NCBI GenBank assembly: GCA_000991415.1
Contig: LBRM01000010.1
Coordinates: 1 to 37,769 of the forward strand
Origin: Candidatus Nomurabacteria bacterium GW2011_GWA1_36_15
GTDB lineage: Bacteria > Patescibacteriota > Minisyncoccia > Phycocordibacterales > UBA9973
Direction of reading: 5' to 3'
DNA: 37,769 bases
Shown: positions 16,920 through 26,174 of the stretch, one piece after another
Numbering within the stretch: position 1 is the first letter of the stretch
Layout of the letters: each line of letters starts with the position of its first letter
Made by a program: the position numbers and the translations under genes
Notes under the pieces: model-generated
Databases searched by the model: none
The model's input: the letters and a program-made list of their open reading frames with translations, nothing else
What the model was told of the DNA's origin: nothing

Positions 16920-17054
16920 ATGAGTTACGACGAAGAAGATTCTATGACCATGGATGACCCTGACTTAGAAAGAGAAGAGCCGTTAGAATTACCGGAAGAA
17001 CCATTGGATGTTCCTGATGATGAAGAATACGATCCAGATAGCAGATATCACTAA
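16920..17054 (+). CDS. Small acidic protein, 44 aa
   Basis: ATG..TAA: MSYDEEDSMTMDDPDLEREEPLELPEEPLDVPDDEEYDPDSRYH, followed directly by a terminator. Confidence 0.6.
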   Translation: MSYDEEDSMTMDDPDLEREEPLELPEEPLDVPDDEEYDPDSRYH

Positions 17055-17058
17055 ATAC

Positions 17059-17087
17059 AAAAAAACCGCTTTATTGGTGGTTTTTTT
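17059..17087. terminator. Bidirectional intrinsic terminator
   Basis: AAAAAAACCGC-tttattg-GTGGTTTTTTT between convergent genes. Confidence 0.75.
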
Positions 17088-18462
17088 ATTTAATTTTTAT
17101 AAATCTTTTTTTGCCTATCTTAAATTTCATTCCGCTTTTGGGAATAAAATCGGCATCTGTTATTTTTTTGTTGGTTTCAAGGTCTGTGATTGCTTTTTCC
17201 TCTATCAATCTTCTAAAATCTCCTTTGGAGGATAAAATTTTTACTTCCACTAAAATATTCATCAAGCTTTCTCCTTTTTTTGTTTCAAGCTCCATTATTT
17301 CTTCTGGAATTTCTCCCTTTTGAAAAGTATTAATGAAGTTTTTCTCCGCTTTTTGGGCTTTTTCTTCACCATGATAAATAGCGACAATCTGTCGGGCAAG
17401 ATTCATTTTCATGTCTTTTGGATTAACTGATTTATCTTTTAGCTTCTTTCTCACCTCCTCTACTTCTTTCGTCGGAGTAAAAGTACACAGTTCAAAATAA
17501 TTTCCAATTGAAGAATCCGGAATAGACATTACCTTGCCATACATATCATTTGGTTCGTCAGTGATACCAATATAATTATCGAGGCTCTTGGACATTTTTT
17601 CTTTGCCGTCAGTTCCTTCAAGAAGTTTAAAAGAAAGCACTGCCTGGGGTATTTTTTGATTCATTTCCATGACATCCCGCCCAACTAACATATTAAAATG
17701 CTGGTCTGTACCGCCAACTTCAAGGTCGCACGAACCATAAATATTGGAGATTGCATTTGAGTCTATGCCTTGTATAACCGGATACAACATTTCATTCATA
17801 AAAATAGGCATATTTTCTTTTATTCTCTCCTGAAACATTTCCCTTTCTATCAATTGGCTGAAGGTAATTTTTCTCAAAATGGCGAGTAGGTTGATTAAGG
17901 TATAACTATTTATATTATTCTTTTGCATCCTTGTTTTTTCCCAGTGATGCGCTTTATTTATTATATGATTGCCTGGCAACGGAGGCGTAGTGGCAACAAT
18001 TTTGTTTCCTATATTTATATTAATTATTTGTTTGTCAGGAGCAACAATATCATTTATAGAAACAAGCCAATCGGAATTTACTGTCCATGAAAAAACTTTT
18101 GGATCTTTAAGTAAAATTTTATCAACTTGATCTAAGTAAGTCTTCATGTTTTTTTTAATTTCTTCTAAATTTGTCTCGGGACGAATTTTGTTTTTCCCTG
18201 TCGGGTCTCCGATTTGCGCAGTGATATCACCAATAAGAAAAATAACCTTGGCACCCAAGTCTTGAAGTTGTCTTAATTTGCGAAGGACAACTGCGTGTCC
18301 CAAATGAAGATCCGGTCGTGTTGGGTCAACTCCAAATTTAATAATCACTTTTTCCGGATTAGTTTCTAGCTTTTTACGAAAAATTCCGCCGGGGTCGATA
18401 AATTCCCCTACCCCGCGTGTAAATAATTCGTCTATTCTCTCTCTGTCTGAAACAACTTTCAT
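17086..18462 (-). CDS. tyrS: Tyrosyl-tRNA synthetase with S4 domain
   Basis: FGVDPTRPDLHLGHAVVLRKL (HIGH), GKEKMSKS (KMSKS), C-terminal S4-like domain; start chosen at MKVVSD (18462). Confidence 0.92.
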   Translation of the reverse strand: MKVVSDRERIDELFTRGVGEFIDPGGIFRKKLETNPEKVIIKFGVDPTRPDLHLGHAVVLRKLRQLQDLGAKVIFLIGDITAQIGDPTGKNKIRPETNLEEIKKNMKTYLDQVDKILLKDPKVFSWTVNSDWLVSINDIVAPDKQIININIGNKIVATTPPLPGNHIINKAHHWEKTRMQKNNINSYTLINLLAILRKITFSQLIEREMFQERIKENMPIFMNEMLYPVIQGIDSNAISNIYGSCDLEVGGTDQHFNMLVGRDVMEMNQKIPQAVLSFKLLEGTDGKEKMSKSLDNYIGITDEPNDMYGKVMSIPDSSIGNYFELCTFTPTKEVEEVRKKLKDKSVNPKDMKMNLARQIVAIYHGEEKAQKAEKNFINTFQKGEIPEEIMELETKKGESLMNILVEVKILSSKGDFRRLIEEKAITDLETNKKITDADFIPKSGMKFKIGKKRFIKIK

Positions 18463-18502
18463 AGCTCGAATTATAACATATTTTCTGTTATTATTAGAAA
18501 TA

Positions 18503-21019
18503 ATGGAAAAAATATCCAAAAAAATAAAAGCTCACAAAAATTTCTTAATGTTTGTAGTTGGTATTTTTATTTTATTAGCTGGAATAATAATTATTTGGGT
18601 TTCTTCCCTAAAAATTCCTGACTTTCACTCATTTAATGACAGAAAAATTGTGAACTCTACTAAAATATATGACCGCACCGGAGAGATACTATTATATGAT
18701 ATACATCAAGATGTAAAGAAGACAGATATATCCTTCGAAAAAATGGGGGTGAATATAAAAAACGCAACAGTGGCTATTGAGGATTCTGAATTTTATAATC
18801 ATAGTGGTATAAGAATAACTTCTATCGTTCGGGCAATTTTTTCAAATATATTTAATGTTGGGATAGGTGGTGGTGGATCAACCATCACACAGCAACTGGT
18901 GAAAAACACTCTTTTGACTCAAAAAGTAAGCTATATCAGAAAAATAAAAGAGTGGTTTTTGGCAATTAAAATAGATGGGTCAATGCCGAAAGAAAAAATT
19001 TTAGAAGCATATTTAAATGAAAATCCTTATGGTGGAAATGTGTACGGCATAGAAGAAGCAGCCAAAACTTATTTCAATAAAAACTCCCAAGATTTAACCC
19101 TGGCCGAAGCGGCATATTTAGCTTCCATTCCACAATCTCCAACCCTTCTTTCGCCTTATGGAAAAAATAAAGATAAATTGGACACCAGAAAAAATTTGGT
19201 GCTTTCTAGAATGCTAGAACTTAATTTTATTTCAGAAGAAGAATATAACACTGCTAAAAATGAAGTTGTAACCTTTATCCCACGAACAACTATTGGTATT
19301 AAGGCGCCTCACTTTGTTTTTTTTATAAAAGATTATCTTGAGCAAAAATATGGAAGCGAGTTGGCGGAAAAGGGTGGGCTAAATGTTATTACAACCCTTG
19401 ACTATAATTTGCAGGAAAGAGGAGAAGAAATAGTAAAAGAGGGCGCCCTTAAGAATGAAAAAGATTGGAATGGTAAAAACGCCGGACTGGTGGCGATAGA
19501 CCCCAAAACCGGACAAATTTTAACAATGGTAGGATCAAGAGATTATTTTGATAAAACGATAGACGGTAATTACAATATTACAACTGCTAATAGACAGCCA
19601 GGATCTTCTTTTAAGCCCTTTATTTACGCTACAGCCTTCAATAAGGGGTTTACCCCAGATACAGTATTGTTTGACCTGCCTACAGAATTTCAAACAACCT
19701 GTGATGTTTATGGCAAAGCTTTGCCCGGTCATAATCAAAAAGACTGTTACAAACCAGACAATTATGATGGAAAGTTTCGCGGTCCAATGTCACTTCGAGA
19801 CGCCCTGGGACAGTCAATCAACCTTGTAGCTGTAAAACTTTTTTATCTGGCGGGACTTGGTGACTCACTTAAAACAGCTGAAGATATGGGTATTAGTACT
19901 TTAACTGACATAAGCCGTTACGGACTTACCCTTGTCATCGGGGGCGGTGAGGTGTCGCTTCTTGATATGGTTTCTGCCTATGGGGTTTTTGCCAACAACG
20001 GTGTAAGAAATCAATATACGGGGATTCTAAAAATTGAAGATAAAAACGGGGAAGTTTTAGAAGAATACATTCCTAATGCCAGAGAAGTTTTGCCTAAAAA
20101 TACCACTTTAACTATTTCAGATATTCTCTCTGATAATATAGCTCGTGCCCCAACCTTCGGTTTGTCTTCTGTTCTTCTTATTCCTGGAAAAGATGTGGCT
20201 GTAAAAACAGGAACGACAAACAACAACAAGGACGCTTGGACTATCGGCTATACTCCCTCTATTGTGGTTGGTGTTTGGGCGGGCAATAATGACAATATCC
20301 CAATGAAGAAAGGGGGTTCAGCCGTGGCGGGGCCAATTTGGAATAAATTTATAAATGAAGTGCTAAAAATTCTACCAAATGAAAAATTCGAAAAACCTAA
20401 CCTAGAAACCGACCCTCAAACAATAAAACCAGTAATCCGCGGATATTGGCAGGGGAACGAAAACTTTTTCATAGATAAAATTTCTAAAAAATTAGCGGGA
20501 GAATTTACACCCAAAGAGACCATTCAAGAAAAAGTAATAACGAATGTACACTCTATTCTTTATTGGATAGATAAAAATAATATCCTGGGACTACCACCTT
20601 CGAACCCCAATGATGATCCACAATTTAATCGCTGGGAAGTTCCTGTGCAAAACTGGTGGGCGCAAAACGGTGGAAAATATCAGAAAACAACTTGGGCTGA
20701 AAAACCAACAGAAATAGATAATATACACACTGGTATAATTGATCCATTTGTTTCAATAATTGAACCAAACACAACAATGGTCTATCCTCCCGACCAGAAA
20801 ATACAACTAAAAATTCTGAATTCTGGTCGTTTTCCGCTTCAAAAAATGGAAATATTCATAAATAATACTTTCATAGACACCATCAAAACGCCTTTCAATT
20901 TTTCTTTTATCCCTAGAGAAACAGACAACATAAAATCGGAAAATGAACTAAGGATAATTTCTTATGATGCTATTTATAATCGCACAGAGAATGTCTTGGT
21001 CTTTAAAGTAAAACAATAA
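18503..21019 (+). CDS. Class A penicillin-binding protein (GT51 + transpeptidase)
   Basis: IEDSEFYNHSGIRITSIVRAIFSN...GGSTITQQLVKN; RQPGSSFKPF; KTGTTNNNKDAWTIGYTP. Confidence 0.93.
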   Translation: MEKISKKIKAHKNFLMFVVGIFILLAGIIIIWVSSLKIPDFHSFNDRKIVNSTKIYDRTGEILLYDIHQDVKKTDISFEKMGVNIKNATVAIEDSEFYNHSGIRITSIVRAIFSNIFNVGIGGGGSTITQQLVKNTLLTQKVSYIRKIKEWFLAIKIDGSMPKEKILEAYLNENPYGGNVYGIEEAAKTYFNKNSQDLTLAEAAYLASIPQSPTLLSPYGKNKDKLDTRKNLVLSRMLELNFISEEEYNTAKNEVVTFIPRTTIGIKAPHFVFFIKDYLEQKYGSELAEKGGLNVITTLDYNLQERGEEIVKEGALKNEKDWNGKNAGLVAIDPKTGQILTMVGSRDYFDKTIDGNYNITTANRQPGSSFKPFIYATAFNKGFTPDTVLFDLPTEFQTTCDVYGKALPGHNQKDCYKPDNYDGKFRGPMSLRDALGQSINLVAVKLFYLAGLGDSLKTAEDMGISTLTDISRYGLTLVIGGGEVSLLDMVSAYGVFANNGVRNQYTGILKIEDKNGEVLEEYIPNAREVLPKNTTLTISDILSDNIARAPTFGLSSVLLIPGKDVAVKTGTTNNNKDAWTIGYTPSIVVGVWAGNNDNIPMKKGGSAVAGPIWNKFINEVLKILPNEKFEKPNLETDPQTIKPVIRGYWQGNENFFIDKISKKLAGEFTPKETIQEKVITNVHSILYWIDKNNILGLPPSNPNDDPQFNRWEVPVQNWWAQNGGKYQKTTWAEKPTEIDNIHTGIIDPFVSIIEPNTTMVYPPDQKIQLKILNSGRFPLQKMEIFINNTFIDTIKTPFNFSFIPRETDNIKSENELRIISYDAIYNRTENVLVFKVKQ

Positions 21020-21277
21020 CTATAGTATATCCAACGGGGTCTTCTTACCCAGTTTTTCTTTCAATTTTGAGAAAATTTTATTCTTATTCAAAAAAACCTC
21101 GTTCTTATAAATGGGTTTTATGTTTAAATAAATCACGTTGTTTTTTATTTTTACATCCTCAGGTTTTATCTGCAACCCAACAATTTGATGTAAAACATCT
21201 ATAATAGAATTTTTTTTAACTTCTTCAGAAAAAAGTAAATTACTAAACCTCAACAATAAACCCTTTATTTCTATCAT
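21020..21277 (-). CDS. Small conserved-looking protein, possibly DUF721/DciA-like
   Basis: 85 aa directly downstream of dnaN; secondary-structure-like pattern only. Confidence 0.4.
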   Translation of the reverse strand: MIEIKGLLLRFSNLLFSEEVKKNSIIDVLHQIVGLQIKPEDVKIKNNVIYLNIKPIYKNEVFLNKNKIFSKLKEKLGKKTPLDIL

Positions 21278-21319
21278 AATTACTTTATACTTTATAAACT
21301 TTATAACTTTCTACTACCC

Positions 21320-22417
21320 CTATCTGTTCATGGGCATTATAAGATAAGTAAAAGAATTATCTGAACTACCTGATATTACTATGGGCTTAGAAGACTGATT
21401 CAGCCTAATAGAAATACTGTCCGTGTTTATGGACTGAAAACAATCAAGAAAATATTTATAATTGAAACCGAGTAAAATATCTTTTCCTTTTATGGCAGCA
21501 TCTAAATATGTTTTATTCTCTCCCACATCGTTGTTTTGAGAGGATAATTCAAAAACTTTTTCTTTTGGTTTAATTGAAAGAGTGATTTGATTAAATTTGT
21601 CTGAAAAAATATTGGAGATTCTGAGTGCGTTTAATAGATCTTGCTTTAATACCACCGCCTCGACACCAAACTCTTTAGGAATAATTTGACGATAGTCAGG
21701 AAAGACCCCGTCTATGACTCTTGATGTTAAATAAACACCTTCAGAGGAAAAAGAGATCTGATTTTTATTAAAACATACTCTTATGTTATCCTGTATTTCC
21801 CCGAAAATTCTCAGTATTTCTGACACGTTCTTAAAAGGAATAAGTATTCCCGGAAGTTCTTCAACTTTTTTCATCTTAATTTTCTTTTCTGCTAGTCTAA
21901 AAGAGTCTGTTGAAACAAAGACCAAATTATCTTCGTTGGAATATATATAAACACTCGAAATTTCCGGTTTTATGTCAGAGGGAGAGGAACTGTAATATAC
22001 CGACTTTATACCATCTACTAGTTTTTTAGACTCTATTTCAAAAGTTTTTCCATCAACTGTTGGTATTGTGGGAAAATCATCGTGTGTTTGGCCCTTTAAT
22101 TTTATCCTATTCTTCTTTGTTTTGATCAGCAAATTCCCGTCTTCGCTTTCAAGTTTTATGTTCTCGTTTTGAAAAATATTAGAAAAAACACCAGCCAGGG
22201 TTGTTCCGGAAATAGCTATAATACCTTCTTTTTCAATTTTTGCCGGAATTTCTATCTCAACACCCAAACTTAGGTTGGTGGCGCGAAGTTTCAAAGACTT
22301 TCCTGAGGCAATAAATAATATTGAACTTAAAACAGGTAGGGTTAAGTTTTTACCTGTAATTTTCTCTACCTGCAAGATTCCGTTTTTAATTTTTTCAATC
22401 TCACATTCTAGTTTCAT
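21320..22417 (-). CDS. dnaN: DNA polymerase III beta subunit (sliding clamp)
   Basis: MKLECEIEKIKNGILQVEKITGKNLTLPVLSSILF...; C-terminal YLIMPMNR. Confidence 0.92.
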   Translation of the reverse strand: MKLECEIEKIKNGILQVEKITGKNLTLPVLSSILFIASGKSLKLRATNLSLGVEIEIPAKIEKEGIIAISGTTLAGVFSNIFQNENIKLESEDGNLLIKTKKNRIKLKGQTHDDFPTIPTVDGKTFEIESKKLVDGIKSVYYSSSPSDIKPEISSVYIYSNEDNLVFVSTDSFRLAEKKIKMKKVEELPGILIPFKNVSEILRIFGEIQDNIRVCFNKNQISFSSEGVYLTSRVIDGVFPDYRQIIPKEFGVEAVVLKQDLLNALRISNIFSDKFNQITLSIKPKEKVFELSSQNNDVGENKTYLDAAIKGKDILLGFNYKYFLDCFQSINTDSISIRLNQSSKPIVISGSSDNSFTYLIMPMNR

Positions 22418-22642
22418 TTGTTTATATACTATATATTTAATCTATTAATATTATTAAGGTTGTTGAAAAGTGGATAAACAGATCACATATTGTCTTGTAT
22501 GGTTATTTGATAAATTTGGTTTTATTTTCAGATATAATAAGTTTTTATTATTAATTTGTTTTTTAAAAAAATGTATTTTTCTACTTTTTTATTAACAGTT
22601 TTTACTTGAACCGATTTCATTTTTTTAACTCCTTATTAACAG

Positions 22643-23986
22643 CTATTTAAACATAATTCTTATTTGTTCCAATTCTTGTAATAATTGTGGATTGTTTTTT
22701 AAGTCTGCCTTAATTTTTAAATATGAGTGTATTACTGTGGTGTGGTCTTTACCACCCAACTTCTGTCCAATTAAAGGATATGACACATTAAAATCCTCTC
22801 GGAGTAGATACATTACCACCTGTCTTGCTTTTACTATTTCTTTTCTTCTTGTTTTTTCATAAACCAACGATTCTTCTAGGGAATAATAATCGCTTACTAT
22901 TTTTACAACATCTTTTATAGCCACATTTTTCTTCGGTCTTATGTTGTTTTTTATCAGATTCTTAACCTCAGATACAGAAAGAGGCTTATTTTTTAAGCGA
23001 TATTGGCAAACTATGATATTCAAACTCCCCTCCAATTCACGAATATTGCCTTGTATGGTTTCCGCGACGTATTCTATTATTTCTTGTTCTAGATCAATAC
23101 TTAATTCTCTTAATTTTACTTTTAAAATTGCAAGGCGGGATTCATACTCCGGCTCAGAAACATCCACTATCATTCCGGCTGCGAAACGGGACTTAAGACG
23201 GTCCGCTAGCTCGGGGATATAATTAGGATGTTTATCAGAAGAAAAAATAATTTGTTTGTTGTTCTCATAAAAGGTGTTAAATGTATGAAAAAGTTCCTCT
23301 TGAATTTTTTCCATTTTACCGATAAACTGAATATCATCTATAATTAGAAGATCATATTTGCGGTATTTTTCTTTGAAAGAATTCGCTTTGTTGTTTTGTA
23401 ATGAGTTTATAAAATCCGTGGCGAACTTTTCTAGGGTTAAATAGTGCACTTTTTTGTTGGGGTGCTTATCTTTTATCGCATTTCCTATTGCTTGGATTAG
23501 GTGTGTTTTGCCAAGCCCAGTACCCCCATAGACAAAGAAGGGATTGTATTTGGTTCCGGGGTTTTCTATTATTGCTTGAGAGGCAGCGTATGCTAATTCA
23601 TTAAAAGGTCCCACAATGAAAGAATCAAAACGGTAACGTGGATTTAAATTATCATCCGGGTTTATATATAAATCTTTTAGAGGTAACTCCTTGTTTATAT
23701 AAATTTCATTCATTGGTGATATTTCTTGTTTGCTGGCTTCCGTTTTGGTAATGATATATTCTACGGCCCTCATGTTTTCGTATGCGTCAGCTATGGTCTT
23801 GGTGATAAGTTTGTGGTACTTGTTCTTAAGCCAGTCACGAACGAATTCATTTGGCACACCAACATAAACAATGCCGGTTTCCTCTTTTAGAATATGCGTG
23901 TTTTTGAACCAGGTACTGAAATTTGCCTTGGAAATACCCCCTTCAATTTCTACCAGACAATTTTTCCAAAGCTGTTTTGTGTCCAT
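22643..23986 (-). CDS. dnaA: Chromosomal replication initiator DnaA
   Basis: PRYRFDSFIVGPFNELAYAA, GGTGLGKTHLIQAIGN, KDHTTVIHSYLKI. Confidence 0.95.
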   Translation of the reverse strand: MDTKQLWKNCLVEIEGGISKANFSTWFKNTHILKEETGIVYVGVPNEFVRDWLKNKYHKLITKTIADAYENMRAVEYIITKTEASKQEISPMNEIYINKELPLKDLYINPDDNLNPRYRFDSFIVGPFNELAYAASQAIIENPGTKYNPFFVYGGTGLGKTHLIQAIGNAIKDKHPNKKVHYLTLEKFATDFINSLQNNKANSFKEKYRKYDLLIIDDIQFIGKMEKIQEELFHTFNTFYENNKQIIFSSDKHPNYIPELADRLKSRFAAGMIVDVSEPEYESRLAILKVKLRELSIDLEQEIIEYVAETIQGNIRELEGSLNIIVCQYRLKNKPLSVSEVKNLIKNNIRPKKNVAIKDVVKIVSDYYSLEESLVYEKTRRKEIVKARQVVMYLLREDFNVSYPLIGQKLGGKDHTTVIHSYLKIKADLKNNPQLLQELEQIRIMFK

Positions 23987-24042
23987 TGATAAAGATTATA
24001 CTACAATATTTTTTTATGCAATTGTAAAAAACTTATTAACTG

Positions 24043-24073
24043 TGTTGATAAACTGTTGATAATGTTATATACT
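24043..24073 (+). promoter_or_regulatory. rpmH promoter overlapping two DnaA-box-like 9-mers
   Basis: TTGATA (24045-24050)-N17-TATACT (24068-24073); TGTTGATAA at 24043-24051 and 24054-24062, 11 bp apart. Confidence 0.6.
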
Positions 24074-24079
24074 CTTTTT

Positions 24080-24208
24080 ATGTCACAAACATATCAGCCT
24101 AAAAAAAGAAAAAGAGCTAGGACCCACGGATTTTTATCTAAAAGCAAGACTGGTTCAAAAGTACTTTTACGAAGAAGAAGAAAGGGGCGCGCTAAACTTT
24201 CTGTATAA
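24080..24208 (+). CDS. rpmH: 50S ribosomal protein L34
   Basis: [42 protein letters not shown]-stop. Confidence 0.93.
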   Translation: MSQTYQPKKRKRARTHGFLSKSKTGSKVLLRRRRKGRAKLSV

Positions 24209-24210
24209 AG

Positions 24211-24534
24211 ATGCTTCCCAAAAAGAATAGATTGAGTAAGAAAACAATAGAGAAAATCTTTGAAGGGGGCAAATTTATTAATTCCCCCGACCTGACTTTG
24301 AAGTTTTTAGTTGTTCGCGGAAAAGAAAAACAGACGTCTTTCATTGTTCCTAAAAACATAGCCAGACTTGCTGTTAGAAGGAATTCTTTGAGAAGGAAAA
24401 GTGATATTATTTTAAGAAAATATTTTAATGAATTCCCCGCCGGTTTTCTAGGTGTTTTTATTTTTAAAAAATATCAAGATGACATTTTAATACTTGAAGA
24501 TGAAATTAAAAATATACTCAATAAAATTAATTAA
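24211..24534 (+). CDS. rnpA: Ribonuclease P protein component
   Basis: Position between rpmH and yidD; LPKKNRLSKKTIEKIFEGGK...NIARLAVRRNSLRRKSDIILRKYF. Confidence 0.85.
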   Translation: MLPKKNRLSKKTIEKIFEGGKFINSPDLTLKFLVVRGKEKQTSFIVPKNIARLAVRRNSLRRKSDIILRKYFNEFPAGFLGVFIFKKYQDDILILEDEIKNILNKIN

Positions 24535-24748
24535 TTTTTACCAAAAAACAATAGCTGTTCCGATTAATAAATTTTTGGAATATTTCGGCTTATTGAGGAA
24601 CAATTCTTGTGTTTTTTTCCCTACTTGTTCTGAATATACAAAGGAGGCCATAAAGAAATACGGTATTTGGGAAGGAATCTTTCTTGGATTTTTGCGCATC
24701 CTTCGTTGTCATCCTTGGCAGAAAAATCACATCGATTTGTTAAAATAA
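24494..24748 (+). CDS. yidD: Membrane protein insertion efficiency factor YidD
   Basis: CVFFPTCSEYTKEAIKKYGIWEGIFLGFLRILRCHPW. Confidence 0.92.
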   Translation: MKMKLKIYSIKLINFYQKTIAVPINKFLEYFGLLRNNSCVFFPTCSEYTKEAIKKYGIWEGIFLGFLRILRCHPWQKNHIDLLK

Positions 24749-24851
24749 AAAAGGGAACACTTTTTGTCGGTACGGATTTTTTGAAGCTTAAAAAATCCTG
24801 AAATTTTCGCGCCGTCGCGCTCAAAACCCCTTAAAAAGTGTTCCCTTTTTT
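24747..24851. other. Stem-enclosed 67-nt repeat element, copy 1
   Basis: Arms 24747-24765/24833-24851 (19 bp perfect) around core 24766-24832. Confidence 0.85.
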
Positions 24852-24901
24852 ATTTCCAATAGAGACTTTGATTTTTAAACATTTTCATATAGAATGAAAG
24901 A

Positions 24902-25642
24902 ATGCTTCAAAATATTTGGGACACCGTTTTATATGGGCCGCTTTTAAATGCTTTGGCCTTTTTGGTTTCTATTATTCCGGGTGGTGATATCGGTATCGCT
25001 GTTATTATTCTCACTCTTTTCGTTAAAACCGTACTCTTCCCTCTTTCTCAACGCTCTATAGAAAGTCAGATAAAGATGAATCTACTTGCCCCGGAACTTA
25101 AAAAAATAAAGGATAATGGGGCAAGCAAAGAGGAACAAGCAAAACAAACCTTTGAACTTTATAAACATCACAAAACCAATCCTTTCTCTGGATGTCTTTT
25201 GGTTTTGATTCAAATCCCGGTTATTTTTGCCCTATACTATGTTTTTTTGAAAGGGATAAATTTTGAAGGTGGTTTGCTTTATCCTTTCATTCGCATCCCA
25301 GAACATATGAATATGGTTTTCTTAGGTGTTCTTGATATCAGCCAGAAGAAAATTATAATCTTGGCAATTCTTGCCGGCTTATCCCAATATTTTCAGGCCT
25401 ATCTTATGCCCAAACCAGCCATTTCGGATAAACCCGCCACTTCTTTTCAGGAGAATTTTACCAAAAGTATGCAAACTCAAATGAAATACGTTTTTCCCCT
25501 GGTGGTGGCATTTATCGCTTATAGTGTTTCCGGGGCAGTTGCATTATATTGGATTACCAGCAATATCTTTGCCATAGGGCAACAGGTTTATGCGAACAGA
25601 AAAAAGAAATTAGCCCTTGAAGCGGTAAAACAACAAAACTGA
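24902..25642 (+). CDS. yidC: Membrane protein insertase YidC/Oxa1
   Basis: NPFSGCLLVLIQIPVIFALYYVF; C-terminal TM bundle; synteny with yidD and jag. Confidence 0.92.
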   Translation: MLQNIWDTVLYGPLLNALAFLVSIIPGGDIGIAVIILTLFVKTVLFPLSQRSIESQIKMNLLAPELKKIKDNGASKEEQAKQTFELYKHHKTNPFSGCLLVLIQIPVIFALYYVFLKGINFEGGLLYPFIRIPEHMNMVFLGVLDISQKKIIILAILAGLSQYFQAYLMPKPAISDKPATSFQENFTKSMQTQMKYVFPLVVAFIAYSVSGAVALYWITSNIFAIGQQVYANRKKKLALEAVKQQN

Positions 25643-25643
25643 T

Positions 25644-26171
25644 ATGAATAAATCAGAAATGCAAAATTTAATAAAAGAACTTATTGAAAAAACTACAATA
25701 TCTGTAAGTAAAATTTCTGTTGACGAAGATAAACCCACTTCTCTTCATTCAAACGCAAATAAAACTACTTGGTTTTCAGTAGAAGTAAGTCAGCCACATT
25801 TTTTTTGGGACCGTGGAGGCGAGGCTCTTTTTGCTGTAAACCACCTTGCTCGCAGAATAATTGAAGCTAAAACCCCCAAAGAAACAGAAAAATCAAACAA
25901 CCCTAAAGATACGCTTGCACAAGAAGGCTTGGGAATTCTAATTGATATTAATGGTTTTCAAAAAAAACATATAGAAAACATCCATGCCATAGCATATATG
26001 ATGGCTGAAAGGGCGAGATATTTTAAGTCAAATATAGAAATTGATCCAATGCCGGCTTTTGAGCGTAGAATAGTACACGAGTTTCTGTCTGATGTAGCTG
26101 ATTTAAAAACTGAATCACAGGGCGAGGGACTTTCTCGCCGGGTAGTTATTAAGTATATTGGGGCGATATAA
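25644..26171 (+). CDS. Jag/KhpB-like R3H-domain RNA-binding protein
   Basis: MPAFERRIVHEFLSDVADLKTESQGEGLSRRVVIKYI; follows yidC. Confidence 0.85.
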   Translation: MNKSEMQNLIKELIEKTTISVSKISVDEDKPTSLHSNANKTTWFSVEVSQPHFFWDRGGEALFAVNHLARRIIEAKTPKETEKSNNPKDTLAQEGLGILIDINGFQKKHIENIHAIAYMMAERARYFKSNIEIDPMPAFERRIVHEFLSDVADLKTESQGEGLSRRVVIKYIGAI

Positions 26172-26174
26172 AAC

